Shown here: positions 1 through 9,247 of the stretch, piece after piece
Layout of the letters: each line of letters starts with the position of its first letter
Numbering within the stretch: position 1 is the stretch's first letter
Source of the DNA: Gammaproteobacteria bacterium UBA7310
GTDB taxonomy: Bacteria; Pseudomonadota; Gammaproteobacteria; Pseudomonadales; Ketobacteraceae
NCBI GenBank assembly: GCA_002471665.1
Contig: DKQK01000071.1
Location: 131,316-195,315 of the forward strand
Direction: 5' to 3'
DNA length: 64,000 bases
Position numbers and translations under genes: made by a program
Notes under the pieces: generated by a model
The model's database searches: none
Told to the model about the DNA's origin: nothing
Seen by the model: only the letters and a program-made list of their open reading frames with translations

Positions 1-12
1 TTTCTATGGTAA

Positions 13-1593
13 TCAGCTGGGCTCGGTATTTCCTGCCGGATGGGCAATATCCAGACGTTTAGCCGCCAGATAAATAAAAAACAGCACAGGCACGCCCAAC
101 AAACCGGTGATGATGAAAAACGGGATGTATCCCACGGCTTCAACGATACTGCCTGAATAACCCGCCGTCAGCTTGGGAATCAGCGTCATCAGGGAACTGA
201 AAATCGCATACTGCATGGCGGTGAAACGCACGTTGACCAACGCCGACAGGAATGCAATAAACGACGCACTGGCAATACCCGCCGCCAGGTTATCAGCCGA
301 CACCACGCCATACAGCACGTAAATGTTGTGTCCTGTGTGGGCCAGCAGAATAAAACATAAGTTGGTGAGCACCACCAGCACTGCACTGAATGCCAGCATG
401 GCCATGACCCCGAAGCGCATGGTGAACACCCCGCCCACCAGGCCACCGAGAATGGTCATCCAGACGCCAAAGAGTTTCACCGCCGTTGCAATCTCCTCTT
501 TGGAGAACCCCGTTTCGGTGTAGAAAATATTGGAAATTACCCCCAATACCACGTCGGAGATGCGAAACAGGCTCACCAGGCACAGCAGGATGACTGTGGT
601 TTTGGCACCGTGACTTTCCAAAAAGTTTCGAATCGGAGCGATATAGCTGACATCCACCAATTGCCGATTGGCAAAGCCGATTTTCACCATCACCCTGGCG
701 ATTGCGTAAGCCGCTGCCACCGCCAGCGAAAACCGGGATGCCTCCAGCGAAAACGCCAGCAAAAGACTGTGGGAATAAGTGCCCGGCAACGCGCCTTTCA
801 ACTGGGTAATGGCGTCACCGGAGAGAAAAAACACACCGACAAACCCCGCCGCTGCCACCACAAACAACAGACACAGAGAGACATAATCGAAATGGGTGAA
901 TTGATCGTAGCCCCGCTTAGCCGCCAGAGGCTCCCTGATGCACAGCACCGTAACCATACCCACCAGCATGAACACCGGAATAATCAAATGAGTCAGGCGC
1001 CATGCCTCGTAAACATAATGTTCGCGGGTGGTACCGAAGTACGCTGCCAGGTACAACGCCCCGGCCCCGGTCACAATCATCCCCAGTCGATAACCGGCAA
1101 TATAGGTGGCGGACATCATGGCCTGCATGTCCGCATCCGCCGCCTCGATGCGATAGGCATCGATCACAATATCCTGAGTGGCCGAGCTGAAGCCCAATAG
1201 CACCGCCGCCACGGCCATCACCAGCACCGCTGAAGCCCCCTGCGCCGGATCGGTCAACGCCATCATCACGATGGCCGCGACGATGCAGCATTGAGCCAGC
1301 AGCATCCAGGACCGCCTGGGGCCCAACAGCCGGGTCAACCAGGGGATGGGCACCCGATCCACCAAGGGTGCCCAGACAAACTTAAAGGAGTAACCCAGGG
1401 CGGCCCAGCTGAAATACGTCACCTCTGATTTCTGAATGCCGGCCTCCAGTAACCAGATGGAGAGAGAGGAAAAAATCAGCATAATCGGCAGGCCGGCGGA
1501 AAACCCGAGCAACAACATCACCCAGACCTTGGGCTGCATAAACACGGCCAGACTTTGACGCCAGGAGTGGTGAAAGGTCAGATTATTACTCAT
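13..1593 (-). CDS. ampG: AmpG-type muropeptide MFS permease
   Basis: Predicted inner-membrane permease that imports anhydromuropeptides released during cell-wall turnover, the first step of peptidoglycan recycling. The 526-residue protein is hydrophobic throughout, and its N-terminal block (GFSAGLPIMLIFSSLSIWL, then a TYFSWAALGYSFKFVWAPL stretch followed by LLGPRRSW) matches the AmpG branch of the major facilitator superfamily; the length suits a 14-helix member. I start at the ATG at 1593 (MSNNLTFH) rather than a TTG 14 codons upstream. It is divergent from the response-regulator gene. The recycling partners ampD and ampE lie in the same window at 16.7-18.2 kb. The family call is firm; the exact substrate is inferred. 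Confidence 0.88.
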   Translation of the reverse strand: MSNNLTFHHSWRQSLAVFMQPKVWVMLLLGFSAGLPIMLIFSSLSIWLLEAGIQKSEVTYFSWAALGYSFKFVWAPLVDRVPIPWLTRLLGPRRSWMLLAQCCIVAAIVMMALTDPAQGASAVLVMAVAAVLLGFSSATQDIVIDAYRIEAADADMQAMMSATYIAGYRLGMIVTGAGALYLAAYFGTTREHYVYEAWRLTHLIIPVFMLVGMVTVLCIREPLAAKRGYDQFTHFDYVSLCLLFVVAAAGFVGVFFLSGDAITQLKGALPGTYSHSLLLAFSLEASRFSLAVAAAYAIARVMVKIGFANRQLVDVSYIAPIRNFLESHGAKTTVILLCLVSLFRISDVVLGVISNIFYTETGFSKEEIATAVKLFGVWMTILGGLVGGVFTMRFGVMAMLAFSAVLVVLTNLCFILLAHTGHNIYVLYGVVSADNLAAGIASASFIAFLSALVNVRFTAMQYAIFSSLMTLIPKLTAGYSGSIVEAVGYIPFFIITGLLGVPVLFFIYLAAKRLDIAHPAGNTEPS

Positions 1594-1811
1594 ACGATGT
1601 GGGCCAAGGTAAAGACTCCGGCGGTGAAGGGCCAATGCATGCTACCCAAAAAAGCTGGCCAGGCCAAAAAAATCACATAAATCAGTGGGCTATTTCACTG
1701 AAGTTGTTGGCGTAATTAGACATATTAGCCACTCTCGACCAAACTTAATCACAATTAAACACCAATAGACGCCGCGCCAAATAATAACAAGCCGGGATTA
1801 CCGAAGGTCTT

Positions 1812-2786
1812 ATGCCAAACGCTGATTTGCCCATCATGATCGTGGACGATGCCAAGTTTTCCGGAGCGGTCATCGGCCGCACCCTGAAAGCCGCAGGGTT
1901 TAAGGATATCCGCACAGCCAGCAGTGCCCAGCAAGGGCTTGCCATGTTGGAATCCCGTCCGGTTAACGTGCTGATTGCCGACTGGCTGATGCCGGAAATG
2001 GATGGTCTGGAATTGGCCGGCAAAGTGCGCCAGCTTGACGAAGCCACCAACCACTTCACCTATATCATGTTGCTGACAGCGAAAGAAGGCGATCAGGCTT
2101 TGCGGCAGGCCTTTGACCAGGGTGTGGATGACTTCATCAACAAATCGGTGATGAACCAGCAATTGCTGCCCAGAATCTACGCGGCCGATCGGCTGTCCTG
2201 CCTGCATAACCGGTTGCTGCAGGAGAACCAATTGTTGGTGGATTCCAATCAACGCTTCAAAAAACATTCCCTGATAGACCCGCTGACCGGCATGGGCAAC
2301 GGCCATTTCGCCATTGAACGGCTGAGTGCCACCATCAAGCATGCCCAGTCCCGCCAGGGGGCAGCCTGTGTCATGATTATCAACGTGGACAACTATAAGG
2401 AATTGATGAAAACCCACGGTAAAAACATCATGCGCGAGATCGTGGTGGGAACTGCCCGCCGCCTGCGCCAGTTGGTGCGTCCGCTGGATGTGGTTGCCCG
2501 CCTATCCAACGAACAATTTGCCATCGTCACCCACCAAACTGATATCATGCAGGCCAATGCCGTGACCTATCGCCGGATTTACGATGCGCTCAATGTTAAG
2601 GCGCTGAAAACGTCCAAGGGTTACGTCAACATCCGCGCGGCCATGTGCATGTCCGCCGCCGATGAGGAAACCGGGTTTCCCGCCGCCGACAGGATGCTGG
2701 CCATCACCCAGCAGCAAATCCCCACCGCCCGGGAAACCGGTCGTTTGATGGTGATACGCTGGCGTTCCGCGAAACCGAACGACTGA
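1812..2786 (+). CDS. Response regulator with degenerate GGDEF output domain
   Basis: A 324-residue two-domain signalling protein. Residues 8-125 form a receiver domain: acidic pair D12/D13, phospho-acceptor D57 in IADWLMPEMDG, T89 and K111. Residues 150-315 resemble a diguanylate cyclase fold (IDPLTGMGNGHF, then VMIINVDNYKELMKTHG), but the signature GGDEF position reads SNEQF (232-236), so cyclase activity is unlikely. It may bind GTP or c-di-GMP or act through protein contacts. No histidine kinase is adjacent. An AAGG sequence lies a few bases before the ATG. It is co-directional with the panE-like gene 36 bases downstream. Confidence 0.85.
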   Translation: MPNADLPIMIVDDAKFSGAVIGRTLKAAGFKDIRTASSAQQGLAMLESRPVNVLIADWLMPEMDGLELAGKVRQLDEATNHFTYIMLLTAKEGDQALRQAFDQGVDDFINKSVMNQQLLPRIYAADRLSCLHNRLLQENQLLVDSNQRFKKHSLIDPLTGMGNGHFAIERLSATIKHAQSRQGAACVMIINVDNYKELMKTHGKNIMREIVVGTARRLRQLVRPLDVVARLSNEQFAIVTHQTDIMQANAVTYRRIYDALNVKALKTSKGYVNIRAAMCMSAADEETGFPAADRMLAITQQQIPTARETGRLMVIRWRSAKPND

Positions 2787-2822
2787 ACCTGTTGTAACCG
2801 CCAGTAAAATTTGACACAACCC

Positions 2823-3728
2823 ATGACAGCAGCCTTGAACAAGGACACCAGGAACACCTGGCACATTCTGGGGCCGGGTGCCATCGGTTGCCTGTTCGCC
2901 TGCCACCTGCAGCAGGCCGGGCTGGCGGTGCGATTGATCGGACGCCGGCCCGAACACGGCGTCCGGCGCATCAGGCTGAACACCGATAACGGGGAACAGG
3001 AGCAGGTGTTTGCCCCTGATCATCCCGCCCAGCCCATCACTCACCTGCTGATTACGGTGAAGGCCCACCAGACCACCGCCGCACTGCAAGCGGTGCGCCA
3101 GCGCCTGACGGCGCAAACCCTGATTGTGCTGATGCAAAACGGTATGGGTACCTGGCAGGCCCTGCAGGATCTTCCTACCCGCCGTATTGTGGTGGCCACC
3201 ACCACCGAAGGGGCCCATCGCCCCGCCGCTGACAGGGTAATCCACGCGGGCCGGGGGGAAACCTGGGTGGGCACTCTGGATCCCCGGTATCAGGCAGATG
3301 CTGCCCGGGTGTGCCGGGATTGGTCCGCCACCGGCCTGGTGGTAGAAGAAGATCCTGAAATTTTGCACCGGCTCTGGCAAAAGCTCGCCATTAACTGCGC
3401 CATTAATCCACTGACGGTGCTTTATGATTGCCCCAACGGCGCGCTGCTGAACAACACAGAGGCCCTGGAACTGATGCAGCAGGTGTGCAGGGAAGTGGAA
3501 CAGGTGATGGGGTCGGCACTGGGAGAGAAACCCTCCGGCCTGTTTGAGCTGGCCAAAGCAGTGTCTGCCAAAACAAGCAGTAACATTTCATCCATGTTGC
3601 AGGATGTACGCAAACAACAGCAAACGGAGATTGACCATATAACAGGGTATTTGCTGGACCAGGCCCGGCGCCTGGGGATTGCCTGCCCCTGCAATGAACG
3701 AATCCTGAAGCAGATAAAAGCCCGATAG
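2823..3728 (+). CDS. panE: 2-dehydropantoate 2-reductase family protein (PanE-like)
   Basis: Ketopantoate reductase family, which reduces 2-dehydropantoate to pantoate with NADPH in the coenzyme A pathway. The N-terminus has a Rossmann motif GPGAIGCLFACHLQQAG. The mid region carries LLITVKAHQT and LMQNGMG, and the C-terminal helical domain contains the family signature WQKLAINCAINPLTVLYDCPNG with the catalytic-type lysine. I use the ATG at 2823; a TTG four codons upstream is also open. Length (301 aa) is normal. The gene converges on the small orphan gene, with a 7-bp hairpin (3732-3749) between their ends that may be a weak terminator. PanE paralogues with other substrates exist, so the exact reaction is inferred. 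Confidence 0.85.
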   Translation: MTAALNKDTRNTWHILGPGAIGCLFACHLQQAGLAVRLIGRRPEHGVRRIRLNTDNGEQEQVFAPDHPAQPITHLLITVKAHQTTAALQAVRQRLTAQTLIVLMQNGMGTWQALQDLPTRRIVVATTTEGAHRPAADRVIHAGRGETWVGTLDPRYQADAARVCRDWSATGLVVEEDPEILHRLWQKLAINCAINPLTVLYDCPNGALLNNTEALELMQQVCREVEQVMGSALGEKPSGLFELAKAVSAKTSSNISSMLQDVRKQQQTEIDHITGYLLDQARRLGIACPCNERILKQIKAR

Positions 3729-3746
3729 CGTTAACACCAACCGGTG

Positions 3747-4034
3747 TTACACAGTGGTACTTACGGCTTTCTCCCGGGGTTTTCTGGTGGTGCCGGCAGA
3801 GTTGCAACTCAATTCGGAATGCCGGTTCAGCGCATCCAGCGCCAGCTGCTGGCAGAGTAATTCCAATTCATCATTGCCCGATCCGGCACACAGCACGTAG
3901 GCCATGTTGGCGGTGGCTTCCAGCTGCCCTAATACATAACATTCATGCTCGCTGCCACGATGAGTCAGTGCGGTTCTGGAAGCGGCATTGAGCAGTTCCC
4001 TGAGCAGCTCGGCATCAACATTCATTCGGTCCAT
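3747..4034 (-). CDS. Small conserved-looking protein of unknown function
   Basis: A 95-residue acidic soluble protein with no signal peptide or membrane segment. I chose the ATG at 4034 because GGAGG sits five bases before it; two earlier in-frame starts lack such a site. The composition (repeated Leu/Ala, then GNDELELLCQQLALDALNR near the C-terminus) loosely recalls the short helical DUF3077/DUF6124 proteins common in pseudomonads, but this is only an impression. It faces away from the cobalamin operon and ends convergent with panE. No function can be assigned. Confidence 0.6.
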   Translation of the reverse strand: MDRMNVDAELLRELLNAASRTALTHRGSEHECYVLGQLEATANMAYVLCAGSGNDELELLCQQLALDALNRHSELSCNSAGTTRKPREKAVSTTV

Positions 4035-4141
4035 ACAGGCCTCCATCTCATTACTGCGGAGTGGCAATTACAGGTCAAATCGCGAAGCCGTCGACTTGAC
4101 CCATCTAAAGCTTAGTCGTAAATTGCAGCCCAATTCTGTGA

Positions 4142-4156
4142 CTTTTGATACAAAAG
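4142..4156. promoter_or_regulatory. Short palindrome between divergent genes
   Basis: CTTTTG-ATA-CAAAAG is a perfect 6-bp inverted repeat with a 3-base centre, in the 198-base gap between the small orphan gene (-) and the cobalamin adenosyltransferase (+). It could be an operator for either gene. No B12 riboswitch box is visible in the gap. Confidence 0.3.
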
Positions 4157-4232
4157 CCAGCCGCAATTCCGCATAAATTGCTCACTCAGCAGCCGATTCG
4201 TCCAAAATCTATCGCTAAAAGGAGTAACACCC

Positions 4233-4790
4233 ATGGGCAACCGCCTTTCCAAGATATATACCCGCACCGGTGACAAAGGCAGCACCGGCCTTGGTGACGG
4301 CTCCCGAGTAGATAAGGATAGCCTAAGAGTGGAAGCCTATGGGACCACAGACGAACTCAATTCGGTCATCGGCATGATCCTCTCTGAGGCCCAGGTGACT
4401 GATCCCCTCAGGCACTGGCTGTTTGAAATCCAGCACGACCTGTTTGATCTGGGTGCCGAATTGTGTGTGCCCGGCCACAGTGTACTCACTGATGCCTTTG
4501 TGGCACGCCTGGAACAGCATATTGATGCCATGAACAGTGAACTGCCTTACCTAAAGGAATTTATTTTGCCAGGGGGTAACCGGGCCGCCACCACCTGCCA
4601 CCTGGCCCGCACCGTATGCCGGCGTGCCGAACGGCGGGTGCTCACCCTTTCCAAACAAGAGCCGATCAATGACTGGGGGCTGAAATACCTGAACCGGCTG
4701 TCTGATTTTCTCTTTGTCGCCGCCCGGGTGCTGGCACGTGCCGAGGGCGGCACCGAAGTCATGTGGAACCGCACACGCTTCCAATCATGA
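4233..4790 (+). CDS. pduO: Corrinoid adenosyltransferase, PduO/ATR type
   Basis: Transfers the 5'-deoxyadenosyl group from ATP to cob(I)alamin or cob(I)inamide-type corrinoids, giving the coenzyme form. The 185-residue protein opens with the PduO-type ATP-binding signature IYTRTGDKGSTGLGDGSRV, has YGTTDELNSVIG, and in the C-terminal half has LPGGNRAATTCHLARTVCRRAERR and NRLSDFLFVAAR, all hallmarks of this trimeric ATR family rather than CobA/BtuR. AAAAGGAG precedes the ATG. It is the first gene of a translationally coupled run: its stop overlaps the cobU start as ATGA. Confidence 0.93.
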   Translation: MGNRLSKIYTRTGDKGSTGLGDGSRVDKDSLRVEAYGTTDELNSVIGMILSEAQVTDPLRHWLFEIQHDLFDLGAELCVPGHSVLTDAFVARLEQHIDAMNSELPYLKEFILPGGNRAATTCHLARTVCRRAERRVLTLSKQEPINDWGLKYLNRLSDFLFVAARVLARAEGGTEVMWNRTRFQS

Positions 4791-5311
4791 TTGACCTGAT
4801 ACTGGGCGGGGCCCGTTCCGGCAAAAGCCGGTTGGCAGAGCAACGTGCCCACGCCAGCGGCCAACAGGTGGTTTACATCGCCACCGCCCAACACCTGGAC
4901 GGGGAGATGGCCGAACGCATTCAACATCATCAGTCACGCCGCCCGCACCAATGGACCACCGTGGAAGAGCCGGTGGCGCTGGCGCAGGCGCTGCAGACCC
5001 TGGATGCGCCGAACCGGCTGATTCTGGTGGACTGCCTTACGCTTTGGGTTTCGAATCTGCTGTGCCTGGACAACGGCAATCACTTTGCGGAACACAAGGC
5101 CGCGCTATTGACATGCCTGCCCGGATTACAAAGCGATCTTATCCTGGTCAGCAACGAAACCGGCATGGGCATCGTGCCCATGGGTGACCTGACCCGCCGC
5201 TTCGTCGATGAAAGCGGCTGGCTGCATCAGGATCTGGCCCAACTCGCCGATCGCGTTACCCTGGTGGTAGCCGGTTTACCTCATCAACTAAAGCCAGCCA
5301 ATATTTCATGA
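4787..5311 (+). CDS. cobU: Adenosylcobinamide kinase / adenosylcobinamide-phosphate guanylyltransferase
   Basis: Bifunctional enzyme of the nucleotide-loop pathway: phosphorylates adenosylcobinamide and then forms AdoCbi-GDP. Residues 7-14 are the P-loop GGARSGKS, followed by VYIATAQHLDGEMAERIQHHQSRRP, which carries the guanylylated-histidine region of the CobU/CobP family, and later LVSNETGMGIVPMG. The ATG at 4787 overlaps the adenosyltransferase stop, and the stop overlaps the cobT start, both as ATGA, so the genes are translationally coupled. An upstream in-frame GTG at 4763 is rejected because it lies inside the previous gene. Length is 174 aa, typical of the family. Confidence 0.95.
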   Translation: MIDLILGGARSGKSRLAEQRAHASGQQVVYIATAQHLDGEMAERIQHHQSRRPHQWTTVEEPVALAQALQTLDAPNRLILVDCLTLWVSNLLCLDNGNHFAEHKAALLTCLPGLQSDLILVSNETGMGIVPMGDLTRRFVDESGWLHQDLAQLADRVTLVVAGLPHQLKPANIS

Positions 5312-6369
5312 CAACAGACCATTGGTGGACAACACCCGCTGCACCACCCAGCGATACCATGGCCAGCCAAGCAACCGAACGCCAGAATCAATTGACCAAG
5401 CCACCCGGCGCCCTGGGCCGACTGGAGCAGCTGGCCATCCGCCTGGCTGCCATTCAAAACCGGCTCAAACCGGCCGTTGATCATGTCTTCATTTCGGTCT
5501 TCGCCGGTGATCACGGAATAGTCGAAGAAGGGGTTTCTGCCTTTCCCCAGTCGGTTACCGTGGAGATGCAACGCAATTTCGTGGCTGGCGGCGCTGCCAT
5601 CAGCGTGCTGGCGAAAACCCTGGGTGCCTCCCTGGAAGTCATCAATACCGGCACTCTTGCCGATCCCCAGCAGCTACCCGGCGTCATACACGCACCCGTT
5701 GCCAGTCAAACCGCCAATTTTCTGCACCAGGAAGCCATGACGGAACTACAGTGGCAGCAAGCGCTGGCATTGGGGCGCGCCGCCGTTGACCGGGCCCTTT
5801 GCCAAAATACGCAGCTGTTTATTGGTGGTGAGATGGGTATTGGCAACACCACTGCCGCCACGGCAATGCTGTCCGCCCTGACCGGTATTCCTGCCGCTGA
5901 CATTACCGGCCCCGGCACCGGCCTCAATTCCCATGGTGTGCAGCACAAAGCCCGCGTCATAAATCAGGCGCTGGCATTCCATCGCCCGTCTTTGACGGAT
6001 GCCGGTCGTATTTCCCGCATTGTGGGAGGCTTCGAGATCAGCGCCCTCAGCGGTGCCTACATCGCTGCCGCCCAGGCCGGCATGGCGGTGATGGTGGATG
6101 GCTTTATCTGTACTGCCGCTGCTGCTGCCGCCCAGCAAATCAACCCCTCCATAAAACCGTATTTGTTCTACAGTCATTGCTCCGCCGAGCCCGGCCATCA
6201 ACGCATCATCGCGCACCTGAACATTGACCCCATCGTGGATCTGAATCTGCGGCTGGGGGAAGGCAGTGGTGCTGCCACCGTGGTCCCGCTGTTACGCATG
6301 GCCTGTGCCCTGCACGGTCAGATGGCAACGTTTGCCGAGGCCGCCGTTTCCGAAAAGCTGGAAGACTAG
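5308..6369 (+). CDS. cobT: Nicotinate-nucleotide--dimethylbenzimidazole phosphoribosyltransferase
   Basis: Activates the lower ligand by converting nicotinate mononucleotide and dimethylbenzimidazole to alpha-ribazole 5'-phosphate. The 353-residue protein has the family landmarks TKPPGALGRLEQLA, VFAGDHGIVEEGVSAFPQSVT, GEMGIGNTTAATA and, near the C-terminus, LNLRLGEGSGAATVVPL, whose Glu is the expected catalytic base. It starts within the last codon of cobU and is followed after three bases by the alpha-ribazole phosphatase gene, whose product handles the next step. Confidence 0.96.
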   Translation: MTTDHWWTTPAAPPSDTMASQATERQNQLTKPPGALGRLEQLAIRLAAIQNRLKPAVDHVFISVFAGDHGIVEEGVSAFPQSVTVEMQRNFVAGGAAISVLAKTLGASLEVINTGTLADPQQLPGVIHAPVASQTANFLHQEAMTELQWQQALALGRAAVDRALCQNTQLFIGGEMGIGNTTAATAMLSALTGIPAADITGPGTGLNSHGVQHKARVINQALAFHRPSLTDAGRISRIVGGFEISALSGAYIAAAQAGMAVMVDGFICTAAAAAAQQINPSIKPYLFYSHCSAEPGHQRIIAHLNIDPIVDLNLRLGEGSGAATVVPLLRMACALHGQMATFAEAAVSEKLED

Positions 6370-6372
6370 ACG

Positions 6373-7020
6373 ATGTTTGGCTCCCCCACACAACAACGTA
6401 AAATTACCCTGGACCTGATGCGTCATGGCGAGCCGGAGGGCGGGATTCGCTATCGTGGCTCAATTGATGACCCACTGTCCCCCGCCGGCTGGCAACAAAT
6501 GCAACACGCCACCGATCAGGCGCAGGCAAGCGGCACCCGTTGGGATGCCGTGGTCAGCTCCCCCATGCAGCGTTGCCAGGCATTTGCCGCCCGGCTTTGT
6601 CAGGCACGGGATCTGCCACTAACCGTGGTGCCCGATTTGCGGGAACTCTGTTTTGGTGAGTTGGAAGGGCTGACGCCCACCCAGGCCTGGGAACAGTATC
6701 CGGAGCTGTTGCAACGTCTGTGGGATGACCCTGAAGGCCATACTCCGCCGGCAGGTGAGCGCTTTACGGAATTCTCAGCCCGGGTCGGCAGCAGCCTGGA
6801 TCGGATTCTGCAAACACCCCCCGGAACACATATTTTGATGGTGGTGCACGGCGGTGTCATTCGTTCGGCACTGTCGCATTTCATTCATATCTCACCCCGG
6901 GACAGTTTTCGCATCGACGTACCCTATGCGGGGATGACGCGCCTGAAATTGTATATAGAAGACAGCGGGCAGTACAACGCAGCGCTCACCTTCATCAATC
7001 GATTCAGCGGCAAAGCATGA
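6373..7020 (+). CDS. cobC: Alpha-ribazole phosphatase (histidine phosphatase family)
   Basis: Predicted to dephosphorylate alpha-ribazole phosphate or adenosylcobalamin phosphate. Residues 17-19 are the phospho-histidine RHG motif in LDLMRHGEPEGG, with the second catalytic histidine in LMVVHGGVIRS and the usual LRELCFGELEGLTPTQAWE segment between them. The family has many members, but position between cobT and cobS makes the cobalamin role the natural reading. The stop overlaps the cobS start as ATGA. This is CobC in the Salmonella sense, not the aminotransferase called CobC in Pseudomonas denitrificans. Confidence 0.9.
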   Translation: MFGSPTQQRKITLDLMRHGEPEGGIRYRGSIDDPLSPAGWQQMQHATDQAQASGTRWDAVVSSPMQRCQAFAARLCQARDLPLTVVPDLRELCFGELEGLTPTQAWEQYPELLQRLWDDPEGHTPPAGERFTEFSARVGSSLDRILQTPPGTHILMVVHGGVIRSALSHFIHISPRDSFRIDVPYAGMTRLKLYIEDSGQYNAALTFINRFSGKA

Positions 7021-7757
7021 ACGCGCTGCTCATTGCCCTGCAGTTTCTGACCCGGCTTCCAGTGCCTGCGACGGATTACAACCCAGCGGACAGGCAAGCA
7101 TCCATCTACTGGTACGCAGTGGTGGGGTTGATCATCGGTACCCTGTTGTGGCTTTCCCAGGCTTTGCTGTTGTGGATCGCGCCCCAATTGAACAACGGCA
7201 TCACCGCTGCCGTGCTGTTGTGCCTGTGGGTACTGCTTACCGGTGCACTGCACCTGGACGGCTTGGCGGACAGCGCGGATGCCTGGCTTGGCGGCACTAC
7301 CGTGGAACGCACCCTGGCCATCATGAAAGATCCCCGTAGCGGGGCCGCCGGCGTCACCAGCATTGTGTTGTTGTTGCTGCTGAAATTTGCCTGTTTGCAG
7401 CAGTTGCTGGAACAGGCGACGCTTTCGTTACTGCTGGCACCGGCTTTGGCGCGCAGCCTGATGCCGGTTTTGTTTTTACACACGCCCTACGTGCGCGAAG
7501 ATGGGCTGGCGACACCGTTCTCATCCGGGCTGAGCAGCAAACGGAGTTATCTGGGTGTGGCCTGCATCAGCCTGCTCTGGTGTGTGTGGCTGGGGCCAAT
7601 GGCAGCCTTTGCCCTGTTGCCGGTTGGCCTGGTTTTGCTGGGCCTGCGCTCTCTGATGCTGGCCCGAATCGGTGGCACCACCGGTGATACCGCCGGTGCC
7701 GCGGTGGAAATTCTGGAAGCCGTAGCGTTGCTGGCCATGGTGATTATGCTGGGTTAA
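7017..7757 (+). CDS. cobS: Adenosylcobinamide-GDP ribazoletransferase (cobalamin synthase)
   Basis: Integral membrane enzyme that joins AdoCbi-GDP with alpha-ribazole(-phosphate) to finish cobalamin. The 246-residue protein starts with [15 protein letters not shown], typical of CobS, carries the acidic signature [14 protein letters not shown] and [22 protein letters not shown], and is otherwise made of hydrophobic helices; [17 protein letters not shown] near the end is the second conserved acidic region. It is the last gene of the + strand operon. Its stop codon overlaps the stop of cobQ on the other strand by three bases (7754-7757), so the two are tail to tail. Confidence 0.95.
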   Translation: MNALLIALQFLTRLPVPATDYNPADRQASIYWYAVVGLIIGTLLWLSQALLLWIAPQLNNGITAAVLLCLWVLLTGALHLDGLADSADAWLGGTTVERTLAIMKDPRSGAAGVTSIVLLLLLKFACLQQLLEQATLSLLLAPALARSLMPVLFLHTPYVREDGLATPFSSGLSSKRSYLGVACISLLWCVWLGPMAAFALLPVGLVLLGLRSLMLARIGGTTGDTAGAAVEILEAVALLAMVIMLG

Positions 7758-9211
7758 ACCAGCAGTGACCGCACCCTCGCCATGTCCAGGTGCTGCTCGA
7801 CGGCATCCGCCAGACGTTCAATCTGCCGCTCACGTTCGAGGTTGTAATCAAACCCCTGCACCTGGGTCAGCCCGGCCCACTGCAACAGGCTATCAAGGGC
7901 TGATTCCGTATCAAACACACCATGCAGGTAGGTTCCGATCACCTGATCATCGCCAGAACGGGCACCATCCTGTGCGCCGTCATCAAACCGGATCAACGGC
8001 CGTTGCAACGCCGCACCCCGGGTGACCCCGGCGTGGATTTCGTACCCGCTGCAAACCGCATCGCCGGGCAACAACACACCCTGCCGGCGCTTAAGCTGCT
8101 TCTCCGGCAACAGGCGGGTTTCCATGTCCAGTAACCCCAGCCCGGTCTCTTCAGAGCGCGCGCCTTCAATGCCCAAATCATCCAGCAGGCGCTGTCCCAA
8201 CATCTGAAAACCGCCACAAATGCCCATCAGTTTGCCGCCATAGCGCAAGTGCTTGCGGATCGCTTCCGGCCAACCGTTCTGTTTCAGCCAACGCAGATCC
8301 GCGATGGTGTTTTTGCTGCCGGGCAGGATAATCAGATCGGCCGCCGGCAGGGTTGCACCCGCTCCTACATACTGAAAGTCCACCTGAGGATGCAGGCGCA
8401 GGGGGTCGAAATCCGTATGGTTACTGATGCGCGGTAACACCGGCACCACCACCTTCAACGGGTGCTCCGCTTTGGTGTCCGTTTCCAGCGGGTTAATGCC
8501 ATCCTCACCATCGATGTGCAGTCCATGCAGATAGGGCAACACCCCCAGCACCGGCTTGCCGGTGTACTGCTGCAACCAATCCAGCCCGGATTGCAGCAAG
8601 GCGGTATCGCCACGAAACCGGTTGATGACAAACCCTTTCACTCGTGCCTGTTCGGATTCGCTGAGCAACGCCAGCGTCCCCACCAAATGGGCAAACACAC
8701 CACCCTTGTCAATATCCGCCACCAGAATCACCGGGCAATCCACCGCCTCCGCAAACCCCATATTGGCAATATCCCGCTCCCGCAGGTTGATCTCTGCCGG
8801 GCTGCCAGCCCCCTCCACCAGAATCAGTTCGTATTGCTGCTGCAGGCGTTGGTGGCTCGCCAACACCGCCTCCATCGCCAGGGTTTTGTACTGGTGATAT
8901 TCCACGGCATTCATCTGGTAGCGGGCCTTGCCATGAATAATAACCTGGGCTCCGATGTCGGTGGTGGGTTTCAGCAACACAGGATTCATGTCCACCACCG
9001 GCTCCAGCCCGGCCGCCACCGCCTGCAGGGCCTGGGCACGGCCGATCTCCCCCCCATCGGCGGTGACCGCACTGTTTAAGGCCATATTCTGGGGTTTGAA
9101 GGGCACCACCCGAACCCCCTGGCGGGCGAAAACCCGACACAACGCCGCCACCAACGTGGATTTACCCGCATCCGAGGTGGTGCCCTGCACCATCAAAGTA
9201 TTGGCCGTCAT
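7754..9211 (-). CDS. cobQ: Cobyric acid synthase
   Basis: Glutamine-dependent amidase that amidates adenosylcobyrinic acid a,c-diamide at four side chains to give adenosylcobyric acid. The 485-residue protein has an N-terminal dethiobiotin-synthase-like ATPase ([12 protein letters not shown], then [12 protein letters not shown]) and a C-terminal class I glutamine amidotransferase domain with nucleophile Cys in [11 protein letters not shown] and the histidine in [10 protein letters not shown]. It is the only gene of the block on the minus strand, inserted between two + strand groups, with only 36 bases to the divergent cbiB. Confidence 0.95.
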   Translation of the reverse strand: MTANTLMVQGTTSDAGKSTLVAALCRVFARQGVRVVPFKPQNMALNSAVTADGGEIGRAQALQAVAAGLEPVVDMNPVLLKPTTDIGAQVIIHGKARYQMNAVEYHQYKTLAMEAVLASHQRLQQQYELILVEGAGSPAEINLRERDIANMGFAEAVDCPVILVADIDKGGVFAHLVGTLALLSESEQARVKGFVINRFRGDTALLQSGLDWLQQYTGKPVLGVLPYLHGLHIDGEDGINPLETDTKAEHPLKVVVPVLPRISNHTDFDPLRLHPQVDFQYVGAGATLPAADLIILPGSKNTIADLRWLKQNGWPEAIRKHLRYGGKLMGICGGFQMLGQRLLDDLGIEGARSEETGLGLLDMETRLLPEKQLKRRQGVLLPGDAVCSGYEIHAGVTRGAALQRPLIRFDDGAQDGARSGDDQVIGTYLHGVFDTESALDSLLQWAGLTQVQGFDYNLERERQIERLADAVEQHLDMARVRSLLV

Positions 9212-9229
9212 GTTACAATCGCTTCCTTT

Positions 9230-9243
9230 TTCAGCGGGCTGAA
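9230..9243. promoter_or_regulatory. Palindrome in the cobQ-cbiB divergent gap
   Basis: TTCAGC-GG-GCTGAA is a perfect inverted repeat in the 36-base gap between the divergent starts of cobQ and cbiB. The gap is too short for a B12 riboswitch, so any shared control would have to be a compact operator such as this, or promoters inside the neighbouring coding sequences. Confidence 0.3.
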
Positions 9244-9247
9244 GAAC

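Noticed and set aside
4035..4232. Possible cobalamin riboswitch before the adenosyltransferase
   Set aside because: No B12-box or conserved core was visible; only a short palindrome is present.
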